Shown in pieces: positions 30,563 through 37,430 of a DNA stretch of 38,048 nucleotides. The position numbers were made by a program, and so were the translations under genes. Where the stretch lies: positions 1 to 38,048 of IMG/VR virus record IMGVR_UViG_3300046817_001007. The stretch is one strand, 5' to 3'. The first letter of the stretch is position 1. Every line of letters starts with the position of its first letter. The DNA is from a virus. The notes under the pieces are model-generated. The model was not told where the DNA came from, did not search any database, and saw nothing but the letters and a program-made list of their open reading frames with translations.

Positions 30563-30713
30563 CGGTTGTCCTCGATTGCGGCGGGGCGCTGCCCCAAAGG
30601 TTCAATTGTGCCGGGCCTGAGCGCGTGTCGCGCTCACAGCCGGGGATGATGAATTGCTCGCCGATCGGCGTCAGCTCCGACGCGATCGGCAGCGGTTTGG
30701 GTTTGGCGGCCAT
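30522..30713 (-). CDS. Small unknown protein, 63 aa
   Basis: ATG 30713 overlaps the stop of the preceding gene (TGATG). The N-terminal part, ASELTPIGEQFIIPGCERDT, resembles short conserved phage peptides that end in a QxNLW-type motif (here AQLNLW). The C-terminal part overlaps the HTH gene by 41 bp in another frame and includes a GGGGCGCTGCCCC hairpin. Function unknown. Confidence 0.5.
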   Translation of the reverse strand: MAAKPKPLPIASELTPIGEQFIIPGCERDTRSGPAQLNLWGSAPPQSRTTDEQPLFRRPGHKI

Positions 30714-30901
30714 CAGGATTGCTCCTCGATGCTGAACAGCCAGCCATTCACGCGGATGAATTCTTGCGCGTCCATATCCCAAGCCTTGAATGCGCCGTCG
30801 AATTCGGTGCCAGGCCGCACGAGCAGCGACAGCACGTATTCGCCGCCGGCCGCGACGATCTCCTGGGTGAATCCTGCCTGAATTGCGAGGTTGTCTGACA
30901 T
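30713..30901 (-). CDS. Small unknown protein, first gene of the second leftward operon, 62 aa
   Basis: AGGAG lies 8 bases before ATG 30901. The protein is a compact alpha/beta form (IQAGFTQEIVAAGGEYVLSL, GTEFDGAFKAWDMDAQEFIR). It has no motif that I recognise. Its position directly after the promoter with the TGTAGAT palindromes suggests a regulatory or anti-host role, which is inference only. Confidence 0.65.
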   Translation of the reverse strand: MSDNLAIQAGFTQEIVAAGGEYVLSLLVRPGTEFDGAFKAWDMDAQEFIRVNGWLFSIEEQS

Positions 30902-30948
30902 CGGTTTGTCTCCTGGTGAGCGGGGCGCTGCCCCTGTCCAATGCGGCC

Positions 30949-30977
30949 GATGTAGATAATCTCTACGGAATTGTCAA
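30949..30977 (-). promoter_or_regulatory. Leftward promoter of the second regulatory operon
   Basis: On the - strand a perfect TTGACA lies at 30977-30972, and TACATC at 30954-30949 gives a 17-bp spacing. Operators lie on both sides. It would drive the genes at 30901-30119. Confidence 0.6.
30951..30967. promoter_or_regulatory. Second-switch operator, site 1
   Basis: TGTAGAT-AAT-CTCTACG, an imperfect 17-bp palindrome over the spacer and -10 region of the leftward promoter. It is centred 33 bp (about three helical turns) from site 2. Confidence 0.72.
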
Positions 30978-30983
30978 CAGCGA

Positions 30984-31000
30984 TGTAGATAAAATCTACA
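30984..31000. promoter_or_regulatory. Second-switch operator, site 2
   Basis: TGTAGAT-AAA-ATCTACA, a perfect 7-bp inverted repeat, just upstream of the -35 box. Confidence 0.78.
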
Positions 31001-31067
31001 GCCGGCGGCTGCGCGGCGGGCCGTCCAAACCCTGTTGCGCCATAAGATGATCGCGCGCCCGGCCGGA

Positions 31068-31100
31068 GCACAACGTGCGCGTTACACGCGCGCGTTGTGC
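31068..31100. repeat. Imperfect inverted repeat upstream of the iterons
   Basis: GCACAACGTGCGCG (31068-31081) is complementary to CGCGCGCGTTGTGC (31087-31100) with one mismatch, around a five-base centre. Confidence 0.7.
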
Positions 31101-31229
31101 GCAGGTCGGAACAGCGCGCGTCCGCATTCACTTCGCCGCATCAGGTGTTTAGGCGCGTCAATGCGGCAATCTGGCACGCCCGCACCCGCACCCTTTCATG
31201 GAAAACAAAGGCGCGTGCGAGTTCTGTTG

Positions 31230-31462
31230 TGTCCCATGGGTCCGGGACAGCGGCGCTCGCCCTAATCGCTTGCGGCACCTGAACAATCGCGGCGCTGTCC
31301 CATTGTCCCGCTGTCCCATGCCGAATGCTCGCACATATGCGCACGCTCGCACGCGCGCGTGCGAGGCAAACCCATGGGACAATGGGACAATGGGACAGTA
31401 GGTATATATATCAATGAATTCAGCGTCTTATGCTCTGAAACGCTGTCCCATGGCTGTCCCAT
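31230..31462. repeat. Octamer iterons TGTCCCAT / ATGGGACA
   Basis: Forward copies lie at 31230-31237, 31296-31303, 31304-31311 (variant TGTCCCGC), 31312-31319, 31444-31451 and 31455-31462. Reverse copies lie at 31374-31381, 31382-31389 and 31390-31397. The middle blocks are three directly adjacent octamers on each side of a palindrome, arranged as an inverted repeat. This is characteristic of initiator-binding sites. Confidence 0.9.
31346..31365. repeat. Perfect 20-bp palindrome at the centre of the iterons
   Basis: CTCGCACGCGCGCGTGCGAG reads the same on both strands. It is near the midpoint of the two inverted iteron triplets (31296-31319 and 31374-31397). Confidence 0.88.
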
Positions 31463-31834
31463 TGACAGGACGGGCCTGATCGTGGCGGTCCTGAACCAAT
31501 TAAAAATGGGGGTTTTAATGGGTGGGTGGCGCCGATTTCCGGGGGTTTTCGCGGGCGAGGAGCTGGCGATCGGCCTGGTCGAATCGGGCGATCTCTCACG
31601 CCGATCCTCTCACGGCGCGCCTAGTCGCTTGCACCTGTTCAGTTTTTCGCCAGTCGGCGCGGTGATTGGGAATCACGAGGCCTCGACCAGGCGCCGCGAA
31701 TTCGCGCCGGCGGAGGGGGTACCCCGGTTTTCGCGCCGAGCGCCCCCGCGCCCCCCTGCTGGTGTGCTTTACCGCCGATCGGGGAGTTTTCGTCCGCGCA
31801 CGGATTTTTATTCTCCGGACCCGGGGGTCGGGGT

Positions 31835-32305
31835 TTGAAGGCGGTGCTGGAACTGGTTCAGCCCGGCGATCCGCCTACGGACGAAGCGCAGCAGCTGGAT
31901 CTGATCGGGGCGGAGAAGCCGGAGGAGTTTGCGGCGCGCATCGAGCGGCGCGGGCCGGGGCGGCCGCCGGGCGCACGAAACAAGCGCACCCAGGAATGGG
32001 CGGAATTTTTGCTCGCGCGGAATGCGAGCCCGCTGGAAGTTCTAATGCAGATCGCGAATGCCAGAGTCGATGATCTTGCGAGGCAGCTAGGTTGCAAAAG
32101 ACTGGAGGCTTTGCAAGAGAAACGTTTGGCGGCGATCGCGCTGGTGCCGTACCTGCATCAGAAGATGCCGCTGGCGGTCGATCTCACAAACCGCAATGTG
32201 GTCTATCTGACAATCAACGAAACATCCGAGCTGCAGCCGTCCGATGGTGATCTGACGCTGACGGCAACTGTCGTTAAGGCGATCGATGACAAATCTGAAT
32301 CTTGA
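31835..32305 (+). CDS. Small terminase subunit-like protein
   Basis: A 156-residue protein starting with TTG 31835, with GTG 31844 the alternative. It contains RRGPGRPPGARNKRTQEWAE, an AT-hook-like GRPPG basic motif commonly found at the start of small terminase-like and DNA-recognition proteins of these phages. A helical region ANARVDDLARQLGCKRLEAL follows, with a C-terminal beta part. It is directly before the large terminase and overlaps it by 20 bp. It would recognise the packaging site, likely in the non-coding region just upstream. Confidence 0.75.
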   Translation: MKAVLELVQPGDPPTDEAQQLDLIGAEKPEEFAARIERRGPGRPPGARNKRTQEWAEFLLARNASPLEVLMQIANARVDDLARQLGCKRLEALQEKRLAAIALVPYLHQKMPLAVDLTNRNVVYLTINETSELQPSDGDLTLTATVVKAIDDKSES

Positions 32306-33740
32306 GTGGCGCTCTCCGGGTCCGGTGAGCACGGCCTTCATGGCGAGCACGAAACCCGTGCCGGTGCTGAATGGGCCGATCGGCGCGGGCAAAACCACAA
32401 CGGTGTTCATCAAGGCGATCCGCACCGCAGCGAAGCAGATGCGCTCGACGCGCGACGGAAAAAGAAAATTCAAACTGTGCGTGGTGCGCGACACCTATCG
32501 GCAATTGTGGAAAACGACGCTGCCGAGCTGGTGGAAGCGGGTGCCGCGCGCGGTGGGCGAATTCACCGGGGCGGAAAATGCGCCGGCGACGCATCGCGTC
32601 GATTTCCAGCTGGCCGACGGCAGCGTGGTGGAATTCCAGGCGGACTTCGTCGCGATCGGCGAGAATGCGGTCGAGGATGTGCTGCGCGGCTATGAACCGA
32701 CTGCGTTCTATCTCAACGAAGCGGATCTGCTGGCGAAAGAGGTTTTCACCTTCGCCCGCGGCCGCGCCGGCCGCTATCCCGACATGAGCGAGGGCGGCCC
32801 GTCCTGGTACGGCATCTTCATGGACTGCAACGCGCCGGAACTGACGGCGTGGATGTACACGGACATTTTCCGCAACACGCCGGAATTCGTCGATCTGTTT
32901 CGCCAGCCGTCCGGCTTGTCGCCGGATGCGGAGAACCTGATCAACCTGCCGCCGGGTTATTACGATGCGCAGGTTGGCGGCCAGCCGGACTGGTACCTCA
33001 AGCGCATGATCATGAACGTGCCGGGTTACAGCCGCGCCGGTAAGCCGATCTACAGCGAATTCAATTTCGATCTGCACGTGTCGCGGCGGCCGCTCGAACC
33101 GATCCCGGGCCTGGCGCTGACGATCGGGCTCGATGCCGGCATGAGCCCGGCCGCGGTGATCGGGCAGCGCTTGCCGGACGGGCGGCGGCACATCCTGGAC
33201 GAGCTCGTGAGCGAGCAGGGCACCGGGGCGATGCGCTTCGGCGACATGCTGGCGAAGCTGCTGCATGACCGCTATCGCTTCATCCGCAATGTGCGCGCCT
33301 TTGCCGATCCGTCCGCGGCCTATGGCAACGACAAAAAGGCGGGCGAGAAAAGCTGGATCGAGATCGTGGCGGCAAAGGCCGGCATCCGCATCGAGCCGGC
33401 CCCGACCAATCGCATCCTGCCGCGCATCGAGGCGGTGCGGCGGCCGCTGTGTTCGCTGATCGAGGGCAAGCCGGCGGTGCTTTACGACCAGCGCTGTGCG
33501 GTGCTGATCGAGGGGTTCAATTCGGGCTATCGCTTCCGCAAGCTGCAGGGCAGCGAAGAGCGGTACACGGATCAACCGGAGAAGAACGAATATTCGCATG
33601 TGCATGATGCGAATCAGTATCTGCATTCGGCCGATGGCGAGGATCTGGAAATCCGCGAGCGCAAGACGGCGCACGAGGGGCAGCTGCGCGCCTGGGCGGC
33701 GGCGGCGCAGCATGATTGGGATCCGCTGGCGGCGCGGTAG
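32286..33740 (+). CDS. terL: Large terminase subunit
   Basis: A 484-residue DNA-packaging motor. The ATPase domain has Walker A GPIGAGKT (residues 30-37) and Walker B TAFYLNEAD (139-147, catalytic Glu145). The nuclease domain begins at LTIGLDAGMSPAAV (about residue 280, first metal-binding Asp), has FADPSAAYG (second acidic site) and HVHDANQYL near the end (third Asp). The length and motif spacing agree with podovirus large terminases of the BPP-1-like group. It starts inside the end of the small terminase gene. Repeat A copy 5 follows the stop. Confidence 0.93.
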   Translation: MTNLNLEWRSPGPVSTAFMASTKPVPVLNGPIGAGKTTTVFIKAIRTAAKQMRSTRDGKRKFKLCVVRDTYRQLWKTTLPSWWKRVPRAVGEFTGAENAPATHRVDFQLADGSVVEFQADFVAIGENAVEDVLRGYEPTAFYLNEADLLAKEVFTFARGRAGRYPDMSEGGPSWYGIFMDCNAPELTAWMYTDIFRNTPEFVDLFRQPSGLSPDAENLINLPPGYYDAQVGGQPDWYLKRMIMNVPGYSRAGKPIYSEFNFDLHVSRRPLEPIPGLALTIGLDAGMSPAAVIGQRLPDGRRHILDELVSEQGTGAMRFGDMLAKLLHDRYRFIRNVRAFADPSAAYGNDKKAGEKSWIEIVAAKAGIRIEPAPTNRILPRIEAVRRPLCSLIEGKPAVLYDQRCAVLIEGFNSGYRFRKLQGSEERYTDQPEKNEYSHVHDANQYLHSADGEDLEIRERKTAHEGQLRAWAAAAQHDWDPLAAR

Positions 33741-33747
33741 GCCGCGG

Positions 33748-33804
33748 CCAGACTTGCCCCCTCCGGCGCTTCGCGCCCCCTCCCCCCGCGATGCGGGGGA
33801 GGAA
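33748..33804 (+). repeat. Structured dispersed repeat, subtype A copy 5 (intergenic)
   Basis: CAGACTTGCCCCCTCC, central stem GGCGC-TTC-GCGCC, then CCTCCCCCCGCGATGCGGGGGAGG. It lies a few bases after the large terminase stop, almost identical to copy 3. Its hairpins could lower read-through but there is no T-run. Confidence 0.92.
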
Positions 33805-33881
33805 AGTGCTTGACAGGATTCGGGGTTTTGTGGCGGTCCTTGGTTACTGCAACTCGATTCGATTTTGCAGGAGATCCCCTT

Positions 33882-34154
33882 ATGGCGAAGCACGGCCCCA
33901 AACTTGGGCAGGCGGTGGTTTACCGCGTCCAGGAGAGCCACCTCACGACCACGGTCAAGACCAATCCGGACAAGACCACGACCGAGTTGAAGGGGTCGGT
34001 TTTTCATCAGGACATGGACGCGTTCGCCGGGCAGGTGACGCGCGTGCATGACGACGGCAGCGCCGACCTGGTGATCTTCCCGCCCAACCGCGCGCCGCTG
34101 CATGTCGATGGCGTGAAAGCCGGTGATGGCGCGGGCGAGTTCAGCCCGGCCTGA
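33882..34154 (+). CDS. Small head-region protein of unknown function, 90 aa
   Basis: ATG 33882 follows CAGGAG at a good spacing; the longer frame upstream is not supported. The protein begins MAKHGPKLGQAVVYRVQESH and has a small beta-barrel look (FAGQVTRVHDDGSADLVIFP, APLHVDGV). Proteins of this size and look occur after terL in many podoviruses, without known function. Confidence 0.7.
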   Translation: MAKHGPKLGQAVVYRVQESHLTTTVKTNPDKTTTELKGSVFHQDMDAFAGQVTRVHDDGSADLVIFPPNRAPLHVDGVKAGDGAGEFSPA

Positions 34155-34156
34155 TC

Positions 34157-34330
34157 ATGGAAGCCTGCGGGAGCTGCAAGTTCTTTCGCCAGCGTGCTCT
34201 GCCAGAGTCGGCGGCGAAGGAAGCCGCGGCGGCAGGGATACCGCTCCGCGGGCTCTGCCGCCGCTTCCCGGAGGAAATCACGAAACGGCCTGACGATTGG
34301 TGTGGCGAATTCAGCGGGGTGCAAGCATGA
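34157..34330 (+). CDS. Small Cys-rich (zinc-ribbon-like) protein, 57 aa
   Basis: Starts two bases after the preceding stop. MEACGSCKFFRQRAL has CxxC, followed by LRGLCRRFPEE and PDDWCGEFSG, giving C-x2-C...C...C typical of a widespread small phage/bacterial family whose end is WCGEF. It likely binds a metal ion. Function unknown. The stop overlaps the next start (ATGA). Confidence 0.75.
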   Translation: MEACGSCKFFRQRALPESAAKEAAAAGIPLRGLCRRFPEEITKRPDDWCGEFSGVQA

Positions 34331-34668
34331 GCTGCCTGGAACAGATGGGCACGCGGACCCGGCAGGGCCAGCGCAAGGAACATCCCTTCGGCACGAGCTT
34401 CACGCGCTCGCTCACGCGCGACAAGGGCATGAGCAAGAACGTCACGACATCGGCGACCTTCACGGCCGCCAATGGCCGCATCACCGGCTCGAACGGCGAT
34501 TTCGCCGCATTCGTCGCCGGCGACACGGTGCTGATCGAAAACACGCTGCTCAACAACGGCGAATTCATCGTCACCGGGTTGGACGGCGGCAGCCAGGCCT
34601 ATCTGGTGCTTGACCCCGCGCCGAAAAACGAAGGGCCGATCGCCAGCACTCTGGTGAGGACGCCGTAA
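34327..34668 (+). CDS. Head-region protein of unknown function, 113 aa
   Basis: A 113-residue protein that starts by ATGA overlap. The N-terminus is charged and probably flexible (EQMGTRTRQGQRKEHPFGTS). The rest is beta-rich (TSATFTAANGRITGSNGDFA, AFVAGDTVLIENTLLNNGEF), which resembles a small Ig-like or decoration domain. I cannot name a family. The last base of its stop is shared with the next start. Confidence 0.65.
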   Translation: MSCLEQMGTRTRQGQRKEHPFGTSFTRSLTRDKGMSKNVTTSATFTAANGRITGSNGDFAAFVAGDTVLIENTLLNNGEFIVTGLDGGSQAYLVLDPAPKNEGPIASTLVRTP

Positions 34669-34940
34669 TGGCCGCCTATGCCGCCCCGGCTTCGCCCCGT
34701 CATCCCGTCGTCAACGAGTGCTACGAAAACGCTGTGGCGATCACGCCCGCGGACAATACCGCGATTGGTCCGTACCAGGCGCTTTATGTCGGCGGCGCGG
34801 GGAACGTCGTCCTGATCCCGTACAACAGCACGACGCCGGTGACCTTCACCGGGGTGCCGGCGGGCACGATTTTGCGGGTGCATTTTCAGGGCATCAACGC
34901 GACCAGCACCACGGCAACCGCTCTGGTCGGTCTGGGGTGA
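34668..34940 (+). CDS. Spike-base-like small beta protein, 90 aa
   Basis: A 90-residue beta protein with AITPADNTAIGPYQALYVGG and TFTGVPAGTILRVHFQGINA. The order YVGGAGNVV...VTF-x-GVPAGTIL is a pattern shared with the small spike-base protein family known from gene transfer agents and many alphaproteobacterial phages. It is therefore a probable virion component. It overlaps the upstream gene by one base. Confidence 0.65.
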   Translation: MAAYAAPASPRHPVVNECYENAVAITPADNTAIGPYQALYVGGAGNVVLIPYNSTTPVTFTGVPAGTILRVHFQGINATSTTATALVGLG

Positions 34941-34944
34941 CCGG

Positions 34945-35217
34945 ATGGCGGGGGCCAATCCGAATTACGATTTGCAGGGCGCGCTCGAAATCCTGTTGCC
35001 CGGCGTCGTGATGCAGCGCGCGGTGCTCGATGCGGGCGCCGCCGCCTATGCCGCGAAAAACTATCAGCCGCTCGATGCGACCGACGTGCCGGGAATTCTC
35101 GCAGCCGCCGGCGTGACGCTGCCGTCCTATCCGGCGGGGTTGCCGCGTTTTCCGGACAGCAATGCGAGCCCGCGCGACGGCTGGGTGAAATATGGCGCGG
35201 AGCTGATCTATGGGTAA
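34945..35217 (+). CDS. Head-region protein of unknown function, 90 aa
   Basis: A 90-residue protein starting 4 bp after the previous gene (GTGACCGG before ATG). It has a helical start YDLQGALEILLPGVVMQRAV and an Ala/Pro-rich remainder ending DGWVKYGAELIYG. No family recognised. The end overlaps the next start by 8 bp. Confidence 0.62.
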   Translation: MAGANPNYDLQGALEILLPGVVMQRAVLDAGAAAYAAKNYQPLDATDVPGILAAAGVTLPSYPAGLPRFPDSNASPRDGWVKYGAELIYG

Positions 35218-35446
35218 TCTGTTTGGCGGGGCGAAGCTTCCGCCGGCGCAGCAAACGCCGGCCGGTACCGGAACGGCGGTTGCGCCATCGGTGAATGCGC
35301 CGCTGGTCGCCAAACCATCGCAGAGTTACGTCGCGGCACTGTCGCAGGCGATGGGCCGCGGCTCGACCATCCTGACATCCGGCCAGGGCGACACGTCGGC
35401 GCCGAACGTGCAGCGGAAACAGTTGTCCGGAAGCCTGGGCGGCTGA
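35210..35446 (+). CDS. Small Gly/Pro-rich protein preceding the portal, 78 aa
   Basis: A 78-residue protein starting MGNLFGGAKLPPAQQ and ending NVQRKQLSGSLGG. Short, mostly unstructured proteins that begin MG-x-LFG-x-x-K-P and carry an ILTSGQGD/N-type motif (here STILTSGQGDTSAP) are very common just before podovirus portal genes. Their role is not known. The stop shares one base with the portal ATG. Confidence 0.75.
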   Translation: MGNLFGGAKLPPAQQTPAGTGTAVAPSVNAPLVAKPSQSYVAALSQAMGRGSTILTSGQGDTSAPNVQRKQLSGSLGG

Positions 35447-37122
35447 TGGGCGCGCTGGCCAATGGCGTGATTTCGGATTGGGAGCGGGGCGAGAGCGACC
35501 GTTCGGTGTTCCTGACGCATTGGCAGGATGTTGCCAATTACGAGCTCGTCAACCGCAACGATTACATCACCACGCGCGTGCCCGGTCAGAAGCGCATGAC
35601 TTACGTTTACGACGCTTCGCCGATCTGGGCCGCGGAGCAGCTCGCGGCCGGGCTGCATTCGCTGCTGACTTCGACATCGCTGCCCTGGTTCTACCTGTGG
35701 CCGGATTCCGAAGCGCTGATGCAGATCGATCGCGTGCGCGTCTGGCTCGAAGTCGTGTCCGCCGTGATGTACGGGCTGTTCAACGGCTCGCGGCACAATT
35801 TCGCTTCGCAGAGCCACGAAATCTATCTCGATCTTGCGACGATCGGCACCGGCGCGATGGCGGTGCTGGAAAGCGACCGTTCCGGCGTGCTGTTCAGTAC
35901 ACGGCACATGAAGGAATGCGTGATCGCCGAGAACGAAGAAGATCGCATTGACCAGAATATCCGGCGCTGGCAGTGGACCGCGAAGCAGGCGGTGCAATGC
36001 TGGGGCCGGGCGGCCGGCGAGAAAGTGTCGGCGGCATTCAACGGCGACAAGCCGAACCAGAAATTCACTTTTCTGCACGCGGTGCGCCCGCGCAAGGAAC
36101 GCGACAGCCAGCGCGGCGACAAGCTGAACATGGAATGGGAATCGGTCTATGTCAGCCTGGAGGACAAGGCCGAAATCAGCGTCGGCGGCTTTCCGGAATT
36201 CCCCTATCTGATCCCGCGCTTTTCGAAATGCACCGGGGAAACCTATGGCCGCGGCCCCGGCATGATCGCGTTGCCCGACGTGAAGATGCTCAACGAAATG
36301 AAGAAGACGCTGCTGAAGGCGGCGCAGAAGGTGGTCGATCCGCCGCTGCAGGTGCCCGACAGTTCATTCCTTATGCAGATTAAAACCGTTCCGGGCTCGA
36401 TCAATTACTACCGCGAGGGCAGCGCAGGCCGCATCGAGCCGATCGAGACCAAGGGCCAGATCCAGCTCGGCATCGAGCTGCTGAACGCTTTGCAGGCGCA
36501 GATCCTGAAGACGTTTTATGTCGAATGGCTGATCATGCCGTCCGATCTGAAGGATCCCGCGAGCTCGGGCAAGGGCGTGACGGCGACCTATGTGCTGCAG
36601 CAGCGCGATGAGAAGATGCGGCTGCTGTCGCCGATGCTGGCGCGGCTGCAGAGCGAATTCCTGGGGCCGCTGATCGATCGGGTGTTCGCCATCCTGTGGC
36701 GCAAATCGAAGCGGCTGAATTTCGGGCCGGGCTCGCCTTTCCCGCCGCCGCCGCCGGAGCTCTCGGGCGTGCCGCTGCGGGTTGAGTATGTGTCGCCGAT
36801 CGCGCTGGCGCAGAAGTCGTCGCAGATGGATGGCGTGACGCGGCTGATGCAGATCCAGACCGCGCTGAAGCAGATGGATCCGCAATCGGCGACCGTGCTG
36901 GATGGCGAATATATCCTGCGCCTGGCGCAAAAGGATTTTTACGCTCCGGTCAAGACGCTGAAATCGCCCGAGCAGCTGCAGCAGGAGGCGGAAGCCGCGC
37001 AGCAGGCGCTGGCGCAGCAACAGCAGGGCGAGAACATCGCCAGCATCGCCGGCGCGGCGAAAGACGGCGCGGGGGCGCTCAAGAACATCGCCCAGGCGGT
37101 GCCGATGAAAGAGGCAGCATGA
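35446..37122 (+). CDS. Portal protein (head-tail connector)
   Basis: A 558-residue protein of the T7-like head-tail connector family, forming the twelve-subunit ring at the DNA entry vertex. Typical segments are RMTYVYDASPIWAAEQLAAG, LHSLLTSTSLPWFYL, YLDLATIGTGAMAV, ETYGRGPGMIALPDVKMLNE and the MLARLQSEFLGPLIDRVF helix. A proline run (PFPPPPPEL) precedes the C-terminal part, which ends in a glutamine-rich helix (EAEAAQQALAQQQQGE). The length fits the family (500-560). Confidence 0.93.
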   Translation: MGALANGVISDWERGESDRSVFLTHWQDVANYELVNRNDYITTRVPGQKRMTYVYDASPIWAAEQLAAGLHSLLTSTSLPWFYLWPDSEALMQIDRVRVWLEVVSAVMYGLFNGSRHNFASQSHEIYLDLATIGTGAMAVLESDRSGVLFSTRHMKECVIAENEEDRIDQNIRRWQWTAKQAVQCWGRAAGEKVSAAFNGDKPNQKFTFLHAVRPRKERDSQRGDKLNMEWESVYVSLEDKAEISVGGFPEFPYLIPRFSKCTGETYGRGPGMIALPDVKMLNEMKKTLLKAAQKVVDPPLQVPDSSFLMQIKTVPGSINYYREGSAGRIEPIETKGQIQLGIELLNALQAQILKTFYVEWLIMPSDLKDPASSGKGVTATYVLQQRDEKMRLLSPMLARLQSEFLGPLIDRVFAILWRKSKRLNFGPGSPFPPPPPELSGVPLRVEYVSPIALAQKSSQMDGVTRLMQIQTALKQMDPQSATVLDGEYILRLAQKDFYAPVKTLKSPEQLQQEAEAAQQALAQQQQGENIASIAGAAKDGAGALKNIAQAVPMKEAA

Positions 37123-37430
37123 TGAATCGCGAGCAGCTGGTGAAGGAAGCGACGGCGGCTGTGTGCTGGGCCATCATTGACGATTACCGCAAGGGGCGGC
37201 TCGACGGTGTCGAAGGCCGGACACCGGAAGAAGAAATGCGCAAGCGCATCGAGAAGCGCACGGGGCTGATCGCCGATTACATGCGGCAGCGCTTACAGCC
37301 GCAGCGCGTGACGGTATGCGCGGAATGCGGCATGCCGGCTTCGACGGTGATGGGCGGCGCCGATTATTGCGAACGCCACGCGGCCAATCACCGCCTGGCG
37401 CTGCCGGCGGGCATTGGAGCGGCGGCGTAA
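37119..37430 (+). CDS. Small protein with a C-terminal zinc-finger-like motif, 103 aa
   Basis: ATG 37119 overlaps the portal stop; ATG 37122 is equally possible. The first 65 residues are helical and charged (EEMRKRIEKRTGLIADYMRQ). Residues about 68-86 carry VCAECGMPASTVMG...YCERH, a C-x2-C...C-x2-H arrangement likely to bind zinc. Function unknown. It is followed directly by the next ATG after TAA. Confidence 0.68.
   Translation: MMNREQLVKEATAAVCWAIIDDYRKGRLDGVEGRTPEEEMRKRIEKRTGLIADYMRQRLQPQRVTVCAECGMPASTVMGGADYCERHAANHRLALPAGIGAAA

Larger units (their letters stand above)
31001..31834. other. Long non-coding region with iterons and palindromes
   Basis: I find no supportable gene in these 834 bases. 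The region contains an imperfect inverted repeat (31068-31100), nine TGTCCCAT-type octamers (31230-31462), a 20-bp palindrome (31346-31365), and an AT-rich patch (about 31398-31440). Beyond 31463 it has G/C-tracts and a GGGGTACCCC palindrome at about 31718, leading up to the small terminase. It is best explained as a replication origin and/or packaging initiation region. Confidence 0.7.

Noticed and set aside
31230-31462. CRISPR array
   Set aside because: The octamers are too short and in both orientations, and several are directly adjacent without spacers.
31359-31838. Open frame of about 159 codons in the non-coding region, and smaller overlapping ones
   Set aside because: It has no ribosome-binding site, passes through the iterons and G-tracts, and has no protein-like pattern. 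The small terminase start at 31835 follows in another frame.
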